Assembly (NCBI GenBank): GCA_015061545.1
Contig: SUWJ01000015.1
Coordinates: 1-58,919, forward strand
From: Lentisphaerota bacterium
Lineage (GTDB): Bacteria > Verrucomicrobiota > Lentisphaeria > Victivallales > Victivallaceae
Direction: 5' to 3'
Length of the DNA stretch: 58,919 bases
Under the pieces are notes generated by a model, which did not search any database, was not told where the DNA came from, and saw only the letters and a list, made by a program, of their open reading frames with translations. A program made the position numbers and the translations under genes. Below, piece by piece: positions 1-5,770 of the stretch (position 1 is its first letter; each line of letters starts with the position of its first letter).

Positions 1-46
1 TTCAATTGCCGGGTTGTAAACAGTTAATGATTTGATGTTTGGAAAA

Positions 47-889
47 TTATTTTTCTTGTGCTTCGGAGTCTGCCAACAATTTTCTGCCGGAAACTTCGGA
101 AAGTATCCGCATCTGGGAAATTGCAATCCGATTCAGTTTCATTAAGCGTTCAGCTTGTGGAATTTGATCATTGATAAATTCGGAATTTATGGCTTCCATA
201 TTGGCAAGGCAAATCAATTCTGTAATCGTTGCATAATCCCGTATATTTCCCTTTTTATCAGGGTTCGCATTACGCCACTCCTGGGCTGTCATGCCGAACA
301 TGGCAACATTCAAAACATCCGCTTCAGAAGCATAAATAATGGAGGCTTTTTTACGATCAATTTCCGGCGGAATCAAATTTTGCTTGATTGCATCCGTATG
401 GATTTGATAATTAAGCTTTGCCAATTCTCTCTTTACTGACCAGCCGAGGAGTTTTTGTTCTTCTGCCTTCAAACGCTTGAATTCAGAAACAAGGTACAGT
501 TTAAACTCCACCGATACCCAAGAGGCAAATTCAAATGCAATATCAATATGAGCATAAGTGCCACCATAGCGACCGGATTTGGAAATCAACCCGATTGCAT
601 TTGTCTTTTCTATCCATGTTTGTGGCGGCAAAACAAATGAATTCAGCCCCGCTTCATTTTTAAACTGGTCGAATTCGACCAGTTTAAAATCAGGATTGTG
701 CAACTGTTCCCAGAGTCCGAGGAATGCAACTGTCATTTTGGAACGCAACCAAGCTACCACTGCTGCCGGGATTGCCACATAGAGCAGCCCGAAACCGGCA
801 AAAAGCGTCAGGAACAGTATTGCCGTGACGATGAGTTCCCAACGCTTCAGTCGTTTGGATGTCTGCTCGATTAGAACAGTTTTATCCAT
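47..889 (-). CDS. Membrane-anchored KilA-N domain protein (phage-type)
   Basis: 280 aa. From about residue 47 (WLRSK..) to the C-terminus the sequence follows the KilA-N phage family closely: the FLGLWEQLHN, GLNSFVLPPQTWIEKTNAIG, SGRYGGTYAHIDIAFEFASW and NIRDYAT-type blocks are all present. KilA-N domains are DNA-binding modules of phages and large DNA viruses. The N-terminus is not the usual KilA-N beta-strand region but a basic stretch (SKRLKRW) plus one long hydrophobic helix (about residues 18-45), so the protein should sit in the inner membrane. I chose the ATG at 889 because it overlaps the stop of the upstream gene by 8 bases, suggesting translational coupling. A longer reading from 982 runs through the upstream gene and is unlikely. 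The family is seen in the sequence; the membrane location is inferred. Confidence 0.8.
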   Translation of the reverse strand: MDKTVLIEQTSKRLKRWELIVTAILFLTLFAGFGLLYVAIPAAVVAWLRSKMTVAFLGLWEQLHNPDFKLVEFDQFKNEAGLNSFVLPPQTWIEKTNAIGLISKSGRYGGTYAHIDIAFEFASWVSVEFKLYLVSEFKRLKAEEQKLLGWSVKRELAKLNYQIHTDAIKQNLIPPEIDRKKASIIYASEADVLNVAMFGMTAQEWRNANPDKKGNIRDYATITELICLANMEAINSEFINDQIPQAERLMKLNRIAISQMRILSEVSGRKLLADSEAQEK

Positions 890-1253
890 GGCGGTACTCC
901 TTCCAACTGCCGCTTTCGATGACTTGGGCCCTCTCCGGCAGATTGTGCATGACATACACCCAACCGGTGGTATCCATACCATCGGCGAGCTTTGCAGGGA
1001 ACATCAGCCGGTCATAGAGCCGGGGATAACCTTCCAGCCGATCCACCGCTTCCCAATCTTCAAAGGGAATCTCGATCAGCTCGGCTGCGACCGTATTTTC
1101 GCCCTCCGGCACGAACGCCGGGAAACCATAGCCGGTATCGTAGAGTGTGCCGGTGATGGTGCAAGGGTTGATGCTGACAGCGTTCCGGCAGAAGCGGTGA
1201 TTGCGTTCTCCGGACATCAGAGTTCCGTATACGATGAGTTTAACAGTTTTCAT
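882..1253 (-). CDS. Gamma-glutamylcyclotransferase-like (GGCT/AIG2) protein
   Basis: 123 aa. The start has the GGCT fold signature VYGTLMSGERNHR, and the second half has the LEGYPRLYDR block typical of the family (LDxLEGYP..Y.R). These small proteins release 5-oxoproline from gamma-glutamyl amines or peptides. They occur in phage genomes and, scattered, in bacteria. The start at ATG 1253 is preceded by a purine-rich AAGAAAAGG. The stop overlaps the start of the KilA-N gene by 8 bases, so the two form one transcript. A truncated reading frame upstream overlaps this start. The substrate is unknown. Confidence 0.75.
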   Translation of the reverse strand: MKTVKLIVYGTLMSGERNHRFCRNAVSINPCTITGTLYDTGYGFPAFVPEGENTVAAELIEIPFEDWEAVDRLEGYPRLYDRLMFPAKLADGMDTTGWVYVMHNLPERAQVIESGSWKEYRHG

Positions 1254-1441
1254 TTTGTGCCTTTCTTTTCTTGGTGAAGTTGTTTTTGATATTATGGACT
1301 CTTGCTCCGTTTGAACAGAGCAGACGGTATTCTTCGGGGTATTTGATGCGGTCACGGGCGTCTTTGGTCTGCCACGCCATTTCGTAGGTGACCGCCTGGT
1401 AGATGTGGCGCTTATGCTGTGCTCCACGTTCCCCACGATGT
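1238..1441 (-). pseudogene. Possible gene fragment upstream of the GGCT-like gene
   Basis: A minus-strand frame runs open from about 1500 to a TAA at 1238, overlapping the GGCT-like start by 16 bases. Its last 60 or so codons read like protein (RHIYQAVTYEMAWQTKDA, then IKYPEEYRLLC). There is no good start codon with a ribosome site; the only ATG would give 46 aa. It may be the 3' remnant of a phage gene truncated by a deletion near 1440. I do not recognise the family and the call is weak. Confidence 0.3.
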
Positions 1442-1631
1442 GCGCTATGAGTTAAAATTGGGCGGCAGAGAAGTGGCCGACCGTGAATTTTACGACAATG
1501 CGCTCAGGATATGGCGAGTGCGCTGGGGTTGGCAGCGGTGGGTCAGACCTGCCGCGATCGCCGAGCGTGCAAGGCTTTATCTGTGCTACCGGGCGCTTAC
1601 TGCCTTTAGTCGGGAGGCTTGGGAGGAGTGA
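1392..1631 (+). pseudogene. Possible 3' fragment of a phage-like gene
   Basis: A plus-strand frame open from 1392 to TGA 1631 encodes a Trp/Arg-rich end (about 70 aa from a GTG at 1419) that stops in a GTGA overlap with the next gene. That overlap is the dense packing typical of phage operons. Upstream the frame is closed and no ribosome site is visible, so this is probably the tail of a gene whose front was lost at the junction around 1440. No family recognised. Confidence 0.25.
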
Positions 1632-1900
1632 CAACGAGTAACAACGAAGTCGTGCAAATCGTGAAGCAGAGAAGCGACAGAATCCTCGAGTTGATAATAG
1701 CGGTCTTGCTGGCGATTTGCGGATATTTTTTAATTCAAACCGTTGAGAGTATAAAGACGGTTGAAAAAGAGTTGAACGTCGTCCGCGTTGCGGTCGAAAA
1801 GATCGACGCCGCGCGGATCACGCGGCAGGAGGTTCGGGAACTCATTGCCGATTACCACAACAACCATCCATGTATATGGGGGAAGGAAGTGCAAAAATGA
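1628..1900 (+). CDS. Small single-pass membrane protein with coiled-coil, spanin-like
   Basis: 90 aa from GTG 1628 (TTG 1619 is an alternative). A basic N-terminus (KQRSDRILE) leads into one hydrophobic helix (about residues 17-37, LIIAVLLAICGYFLI), followed by a charged helical stretch (ESIKTVEKELNVVRVAVEKI). The topology fits an inner-membrane protein with a periplasmic coiled-coil. Its stop overlaps the ATG of the downstream lipoprotein by 4 bases (ATGA). An inner-membrane coiled-coil protein followed by an overlapping outer-membrane lipoprotein is the arrangement of phage i-spanin/o-spanin pairs. The GGGAGG at 1612-1617 is suitably placed for GTG 1628. The function is inferred from layout only. 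Confidence 0.55.
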   Translation: MTTSNNEVVQIVKQRSDRILELIIAVLLAICGYFLIQTVESIKTVEKELNVVRVAVEKIDAARITRQEVRELIADYHNNHPCIWGKEVQK

Positions 1901-2259
1901 AACAATTTATTTGCTTTTTCTCGCTGGCCGCAGCGCTTTTTGGCGCGGGCTGCAGTCACAATTCAATCACATATTCAGACGGGGTCGGTTTTGAAACGAC
2001 TCTGCGCCCCGATACGGGGAATTTTGGCGTATTGTTTCGCTATGGCAAAATTCTTTCGGTGGCCGCGCGGGAGAATACGGAAGTCGAAATGGTCGGCGCA
2101 GGAAACGGCAGCAGCGGCGATAAATCAACCGTTGCCAACGCCGCCGCAGACGGCAGCGTCAAGGTGAAGATCGGCAGCCAGGTGACCGACTATTTTGTGG
2201 ACGCGATTAAAGCCGGTGCAACATTTGATCAGCTTGAAAAATATCTAAAAAAAGACTGA
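1897..2259 (+). CDS. Small lipoprotein following the membrane protein (candidate o-spanin)
   Basis: 120 aa. It has a signal peptide with a clear lipobox (LFGAGC, Cys about residue 19), then a short mature domain containing a Gly/Ser-rich stretch (GAGNGSSGDKS). ATG 1897 overlaps the previous stop (ATGA) with GGAAGG upstream at 1881. The family is not recognised. The mature part is longer than most o-spanins, so a structural or accessory phage lipoprotein is an alternative. It is transcribed toward the hairpin-rich element that begins 15 bp after its stop. Confidence 0.6.
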   Translation: MKQFICFFSLAAALFGAGCSHNSITYSDGVGFETTLRPDTGNFGVLFRYGKILSVAARENTEVEMVGAGNGSSGDKSTVANAAADGSVKVKIGSQVTDYFVDAIKAGATFDQLEKYLKKD

Positions 2260-2274
2260 AAATTGCAAATCAAA

Positions 2275-2523
2275 ACCACCGGCTTAGCCGGTGGTATGCA
2301 CCACGCCTTCAAGGCGATGGTACCGGCAGCCCGACACGGGCTTTGAATTATTTACCACTTGCAACTACTGTCCTACAACTGCAAATGCAGTAATACATAA
2401 CAAACTCATAGTTGCAACTAACATTATTCAATGTCATCAAATGCTCGCATTTGATTAATGACTTTGTCATCTTTAAGCTAAAGCTATTTCGGCTACATAC
2501 CGGCTCAGCCGGTAGTTTTTTTT
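2275..2523. repeat. Hairpin-rich element bounded by two related hairpins (candidate IS200/IS605-like remnant or structured RNA)
   Basis: About ten short perfect stem-loops sit in series in 250 bp. Examples are 2275-2295 (arms ACCACCGGCT/AGCCGGTGGT), 2304-2316 (CGCCTT/AAGGCG), 2328-2342 (AGCCCG/CGGGCT), 2379-2390 (CTGCA/TGCAG) nested inside TTGCAACTA (2359) and TAGTTGCAA (2409), 2436-2455 (ATCAAATG/CATTTGAT), 2458-2470 (ATGAC/GTCAT), 2471-2483 (CTTTA/TAAAG) and 2498-2514 (TACCGGCT/AGCCGGTA) followed by eight T. The first and last hairpins share ACCGGCT-N-AGCCGGT, as left and right ends of single-strand transposons do. No open frame of any size lies inside. The last hairpin also qualifies as a rho-independent terminator. 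Confidence 0.55.
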
Positions 2524-2544
2524 ACGCTAAAGCAATATAAAAAT

Positions 2545-2580
2545 AAGCGCTGCCCGCAAAGCTGCTGGCAGCGCTTTTTT
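2545..2580 (+). terminator. Rho-independent terminator
   Basis: A 10-bp stem AAGCGCTGCC/GGCAGCGCTT with a 12-nt loop, followed by a T-run. It lies after the hairpin-rich element and would end transcription coming from the 1628-2259 genes. Confidence 0.75.
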
Positions 2581-2692
2581 TAATTCTCCCCTCAAAATAT
2601 TTGACAAAATCAGGGGTAAAGCCGGATCAAATTTTGTTTTTACCTGGTATATTTTTCGGTATAAAAACAAAAAAAACAAATGATTTAAGCAC

Positions 2693-2733
2693 AAAAAAAA
2701 TGGCGGCGGGATCTTTTATCCTCCCCCGCCATT
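2693..2733 (-). terminator. Rho-independent terminator for the 2834-3277 lipoprotein gene
   Basis: On the minus strand a GC-rich hairpin (AATGGCGGGG/CCGCCATT, one bulge) is followed by eight T. It sits about 100 bp past the stop of the minus-strand lipoprotein gene. Confidence 0.75.
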
Positions 2734-2833
2734 CTGAACGGCATTTTTAGCTTAAAAACTCAGAATTTCGCTGTGAAATGAAATTCTGAAAATCACTTCA
2801 CTTTGATTTAGACAAACTCAGAATACTTGGAAC

Positions 2834-3277
2834 TTATGGAGCTTTTGGGGAAAGTTTTATCACTCCGAAATCTGATTTTTTCAACACATCTGTTGGACCT
2901 TCTTGCAAAACAATGTGCTTGGGAAGATATCCATCTTTACATATATGGAGTTTTCTTTCGGTAACACAAATCCAATCCGGAGCAGGATAATGACCAGGAG
3001 AGCCGATATAAACTATATAATGCCATTGCGTGGGAACTTTTGTTTGAAAGTATCCGTTTTTATCACTTATGGCAAATTCAGAATATTGATTTTCTGCCTT
3101 GATTGTGTAGGTAATTTCAGCACCACATATACCCTTACCGGAACATTCATCTACTATTTGTCCTTTGATCGCCGGAGCAACTTCGGTTGTGTGAGGAATA
3201 AATAGACAACCTGACAGGAATAATGAGATAAACAACAGCAAAATATTGATAAAAAGAAACTTAAATCCCCTTTTCAT
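2834..3277 (-). CDS. Lipoprotein with a carboxypeptidase-regulatory-like fold
   Basis: 147 aa. The start MKRGFKFLF is preceded by AAGGGGAGG, a strong ribosome site. A hydrophobic signal segment ends in the lipobox LFLSGC (Cys about residue 24). The mature part has a short beta-sandwich pattern (KGQIVDECSGKGICGAEITY.., then ISDKNGYFQTKVP) like the CarboxypepD_reg-like domains that decorate cell-surface proteins. It contains several Cys residues that may form disulfides. The gene stands alone, flanked by a terminator and by the linker-hairpin array. The function is unknown. Confidence 0.65.
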   Translation of the reverse strand: MKRGFKFLFINILLLFISLFLSGCLFIPHTTEVAPAIKGQIVDECSGKGICGAEITYTIKAENQYSEFAISDKNGYFQTKVPTQWHYIVYIGSPGHYPAPDWICVTERKLHICKDGYLPKHIVLQEGPTDVLKKSDFGVIKLSPKAP

Positions 3278-3420
3278 TTTTCCTCCCCTTTTGCCGTATT
3301 GATGGATTTTATCAGCATGACCCGGATTTGAGTGCAACTGTTGTTTAATATCCGTTGGTTAATATAATATCTGTGATGAAGTATTGCAAACCGGAACTCT
3401 CATTTTTCATTTTTACATCA

Positions 3421-3635
3421 TATGAGCGAAACGAATGCTTCATATTTGGAGTGAAACGGAAAATGCTTCATAACGAAGTTGCTTCATCTGAAAAGGATTC
3501 ATTTTTATGAAGCACGCCAGTCGGCGTATGAAGCATTTTGCGGCATTGCCGCAAAATATGAAGCACCGCTGATGCGGTATGAAGCAAAGCCTTTTCAGGC
3601 TTCATGTTTTTTGCCTTGAAATCAAGGCAAAAAAA
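3421..3635. repeat. Array of stem-loops separated by a constant TATGAAGCA linker
   Basis: The 9-base linker TATGAAGCA occurs four times (3506, 3527, 3557, 3578). Each copy is followed by a different perfect stem-loop: 3515-3526 (CGCC/GGCG), 3536-3556 (TTTTGCGGC/GCCGCAAAA), 3566-3577 (CCGC/GCGG), 3587-3602 (AAGCCT/AGGCTT). Upstream are three copies in inverted orientation, TGCTTCAT(A), at 3436, 3464 and 3480, each near a GAAACG/AACGAAG motif. A long A/T-flanked hairpin (3607-3635, TTGCCTTGA/TCAAGGCAA) closes the array directly against the tRNA-Ser 3' end. The arms differ between units but stay complementary within each, so structure is kept while sequence varies. This is not a CRISPR and not a known IS that I can name. 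Confidence 0.85.
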
Positions 3636-3725
3636 TGGCGGAAGAACTGGGATTCGAACCCAGGGTGGCTTGCGCCACGGCGGTTTTCAAGACCGCTGCC
3701 TTAAACCACTCGACCATTCTTCCGC
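3636..3725 (-). tRNA. tRNA-Ser (anticodon TGA)
   Basis: Minus strand. The 7-bp acceptor stem is GCGGAAG/CTTCCGC with CCA encoded at 3636-3638. The anticodon loop contains CTTGAAA (anticodon TGA, reads UCA). A long variable arm (GCCGTGGCGCAAGCCACCC region) is typical of tRNA-Ser, and the T-loop is GGTTCGAATCC. Its 3' end faces the hairpin array and the phage-like region. Confidence 0.95.
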
Positions 3726-3831
3726 GTCATATCTATATAAAATGCCATTACTTTGACCATTTGTCAAGTTTTATAGCCCCAAAAAGACGATTTTTCTTCA
3801 ACAATGGCTATTGAAACTTGTAAAAAACTGT

Positions 3832-3861
3832 TTGACGTGGCATATTATATATAATCATAAT
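3832..3861 (+). promoter_or_regulatory. Sigma70-type promoter for alaS
   Basis: TTGACG at 3832, an 18-base spacer, and CATAAT at 3856. The alaS ATG is at 3890 with an AAGGA ribosome site. Confidence 0.5.
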
Positions 3862-3889
3862 ATTCAAACACCAATTCAAGGAACTGATT

Positions 3890-5671
3890 ATGGAAGCTAA
3901 AGCTATTCGTCAAAAATATTTGGACTTTTTTGTCAAACACGGTCACAGCGTTATTAAAAGCGCGCCACTCGTACCGGATAACGACCCCACCTGCCTTTTC
4001 ACCACCGCAGGTATGCATCCGCTGGTGCCATTCCTCCAGGGCGCCAAGCATCCTGCCGGAACCAGATTGACTGACGTGCAGAAGTGTGTGCGTACCGGCG
4101 ATATCGACGATGTGGGCGATCCCGTGCATCTGACCTTTTTTGAAATGCTCGGCAACTGGAGTCTGGGCGACTATTTCAAGAAAGAAGCCATTGATATGAG
4201 TTTTGATTTCCTCACGGGGAAAGATAATCTCAATATTCCGCTGGAAAATCTGGCGTTCACCGTTTTTGCCGGCGATGAAGACGCCCCCTTTGATGCCGAA
4301 GCATTCCAGATGTGGCGCGATCACGGCGTACCTGCCGAACGCATTGCCAAGCTGCCCAAGGCGGATAACTGGTGGGGACCTGCAGGCGTGACCGGTCCTT
4401 GCGGTCCTGATACTGAAATGTTTTACTGGACAGGTGACGGCGCTGCACCTGAAGTCTTTGACCCCAAAGATAAACGCTGGGTCGAAATCTGGAACAACGT
4501 TTTTATGCAGTACAACAAAAAAGCTGACGGCAGTTTTGAACCCCTCGCCCAGCAGAATGTGGATACCGGCATGGGGCTGGAACGCATCACCGCTGTTTTG
4601 CAGGGCAAAAAAAGCTGCTACGAAACGGAACTTTTTGCCGCTGTCTTTGCGGAAATAGACGCTATCCGCGGTGTGGAAGCAGTTCCTGCGGCGGATCGCT
4701 CGGCTTCGGAACGGATCATTGCCGACCATCTGCGGGCGGCAACGTTTATCATTGGTGACGGGATCACCCCCGGCAATGTCGATCAGGGCTATGTGCTGCG
4801 CCGTCTGATCCGCCGCGCTATCCGCGAAGGCCGCAAGCTGGCGATCCAGGGCGAATTTACGGGCCGCATTGCCAAAGTGGTCATCGCTGAATTCGGCAGC
4901 GTTTACAGCGAACTTGCCGAAAATGCCGACAAGATCCTTGAAGCGCTGGATATCGAAGAAAAGCAGTTTGCCGCCACGCTGGAAAAAGGCACCAGAGAGT
5001 TTGAAAAACTCATCGCCCGCGTGCCTGAGCATATTCAGAAAAAGGTCATCAGCGGCAAAAATGCGTTCTATCTTTATGAAACCTACGGCTTCCCGCTGGA
5101 ACTGACAGTGGAAATGGCACGGGAAAAGAACTTTGAAGTCGATGAAAAAGGTTTTGCCGAAGCCTATGCCAAACATCAGGAACTCTCCCGTCAGGGTGCG
5201 GAACAGAAATTCAAGGGTGGTCTTGCCGATCACTCCGAAGCTACTGCCAGACTGCATACGGCAACCCATTTGCTCCACGCTGCGTTGCGCAAAGTGCTGG
5301 GCGATCATGTTGGTCAGAAGGGTTCCAACATCACTGCGGAACGGTTGCGCTTTGACTTTTCGCACGATGAAAAGATGACTCCTGAACAGCTTGCCGAAGT
5401 GGAAGCGCTGGTCAACGATGCCATCAAGCGCGAATTGCCGGTAGTGATGGAAGAAATGGATGTGGAAGCCGCCCGCGAATCAGGCGCGATCGGTCTTTTC
5501 GGCGACCGTTACGGCGAACGGGTCAAGGTTTACACTATCGGCGATGTCAGCAAAGAAATTTGCGGCGGACCTCATGCCGCCAACACCGCCGAACTCAAAA
5601 GTTTCAAGATCCAGAAAGAGGAAAGTTCCAGCCGCGGTGTCCGCCGCATCAAGGCCGTGATCGGCGCGTAA
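3890..5671 (+). CDS. alaS: Alanyl-tRNA synthetase, compact form without C-Ala domain
   Basis: 593 aa. Charges tRNA-Ala with alanine and clears mischarged Ser/Gly. The class II catalytic core is complete: motif 2 region TFFEMLGNWSLGDYF (about residues 82-96) and motif 3 GMGLERI (about 227-233). The editing domain carries the zinc ligands HTATH (456-460) and CGGPH (558-562), and the protein ends at KAVIGA right after it. The oligomerising/tRNA-binding C-Ala (DHHA1) domain of about 280 residues found in E. coli-type AlaRS (about 875 aa) is absent. The segment before HTATH is also about 100 residues shorter than in E. coli. A terminator follows the stop, so this is the natural end and not a frameshift. 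Nothing after the stop in the other frames continues the domain. Confidence 0.95.
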   Translation: MEAKAIRQKYLDFFVKHGHSVIKSAPLVPDNDPTCLFTTAGMHPLVPFLQGAKHPAGTRLTDVQKCVRTGDIDDVGDPVHLTFFEMLGNWSLGDYFKKEAIDMSFDFLTGKDNLNIPLENLAFTVFAGDEDAPFDAEAFQMWRDHGVPAERIAKLPKADNWWGPAGVTGPCGPDTEMFYWTGDGAAPEVFDPKDKRWVEIWNNVFMQYNKKADGSFEPLAQQNVDTGMGLERITAVLQGKKSCYETELFAAVFAEIDAIRGVEAVPAADRSASERIIADHLRAATFIIGDGITPGNVDQGYVLRRLIRRAIREGRKLAIQGEFTGRIAKVVIAEFGSVYSELAENADKILEALDIEEKQFAATLEKGTREFEKLIARVPEHIQKKVISGKNAFYLYETYGFPLELTVEMAREKNFEVDEKGFAEAYAKHQELSRQGAEQKFKGGLADHSEATARLHTATHLLHAALRKVLGDHVGQKGSNITAERLRFDFSHDEKMTPEQLAEVEALVNDAIKRELPVVMEEMDVEAARESGAIGLFGDRYGERVKVYTIGDVSKEICGGPHAANTAELKSFKIQKEESSSRGVRRIKAVIGA

Positions 5672-5700
5672 AAAGCTGACTTACAACTGCTGAAAAATCA

Positions 5701-5752
5701 AAACTCTGTGTTGGGCAGCAACGATAAGTTCAAGCCGATACAGAGTTTTTTT
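5701..5752 (+). terminator. Terminator after alaS
   Basis: Stem AAACTCTGT/ACAGAGTTT with a long loop of about 30 nt, ending in seven T, 29 bp after the alaS stop. Confidence 0.6.
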
Positions 5753-5770
5753 AATCGGGAGAAAATTACC

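Noticed and set aside
3421-3635. Possible CRISPR array
   Set aside because: The repeated 9-mer is too short, the spacers are palindromic and 12-21 nt long, and there are no cas genes.
3607-3635. Terminator for the tRNA-Ser transcript
   Set aside because: On both strands the hairpin is preceded by T and followed by A, so no U-tract would follow the stem.
3845-5365. Long minus-strand open frame opposite alaS
   Set aside because: It is a shadow of alaS codon use. It has no ribosome site, no recognisable motif and a composition (many Phe/Arg/Gln) typical of antisense frames.
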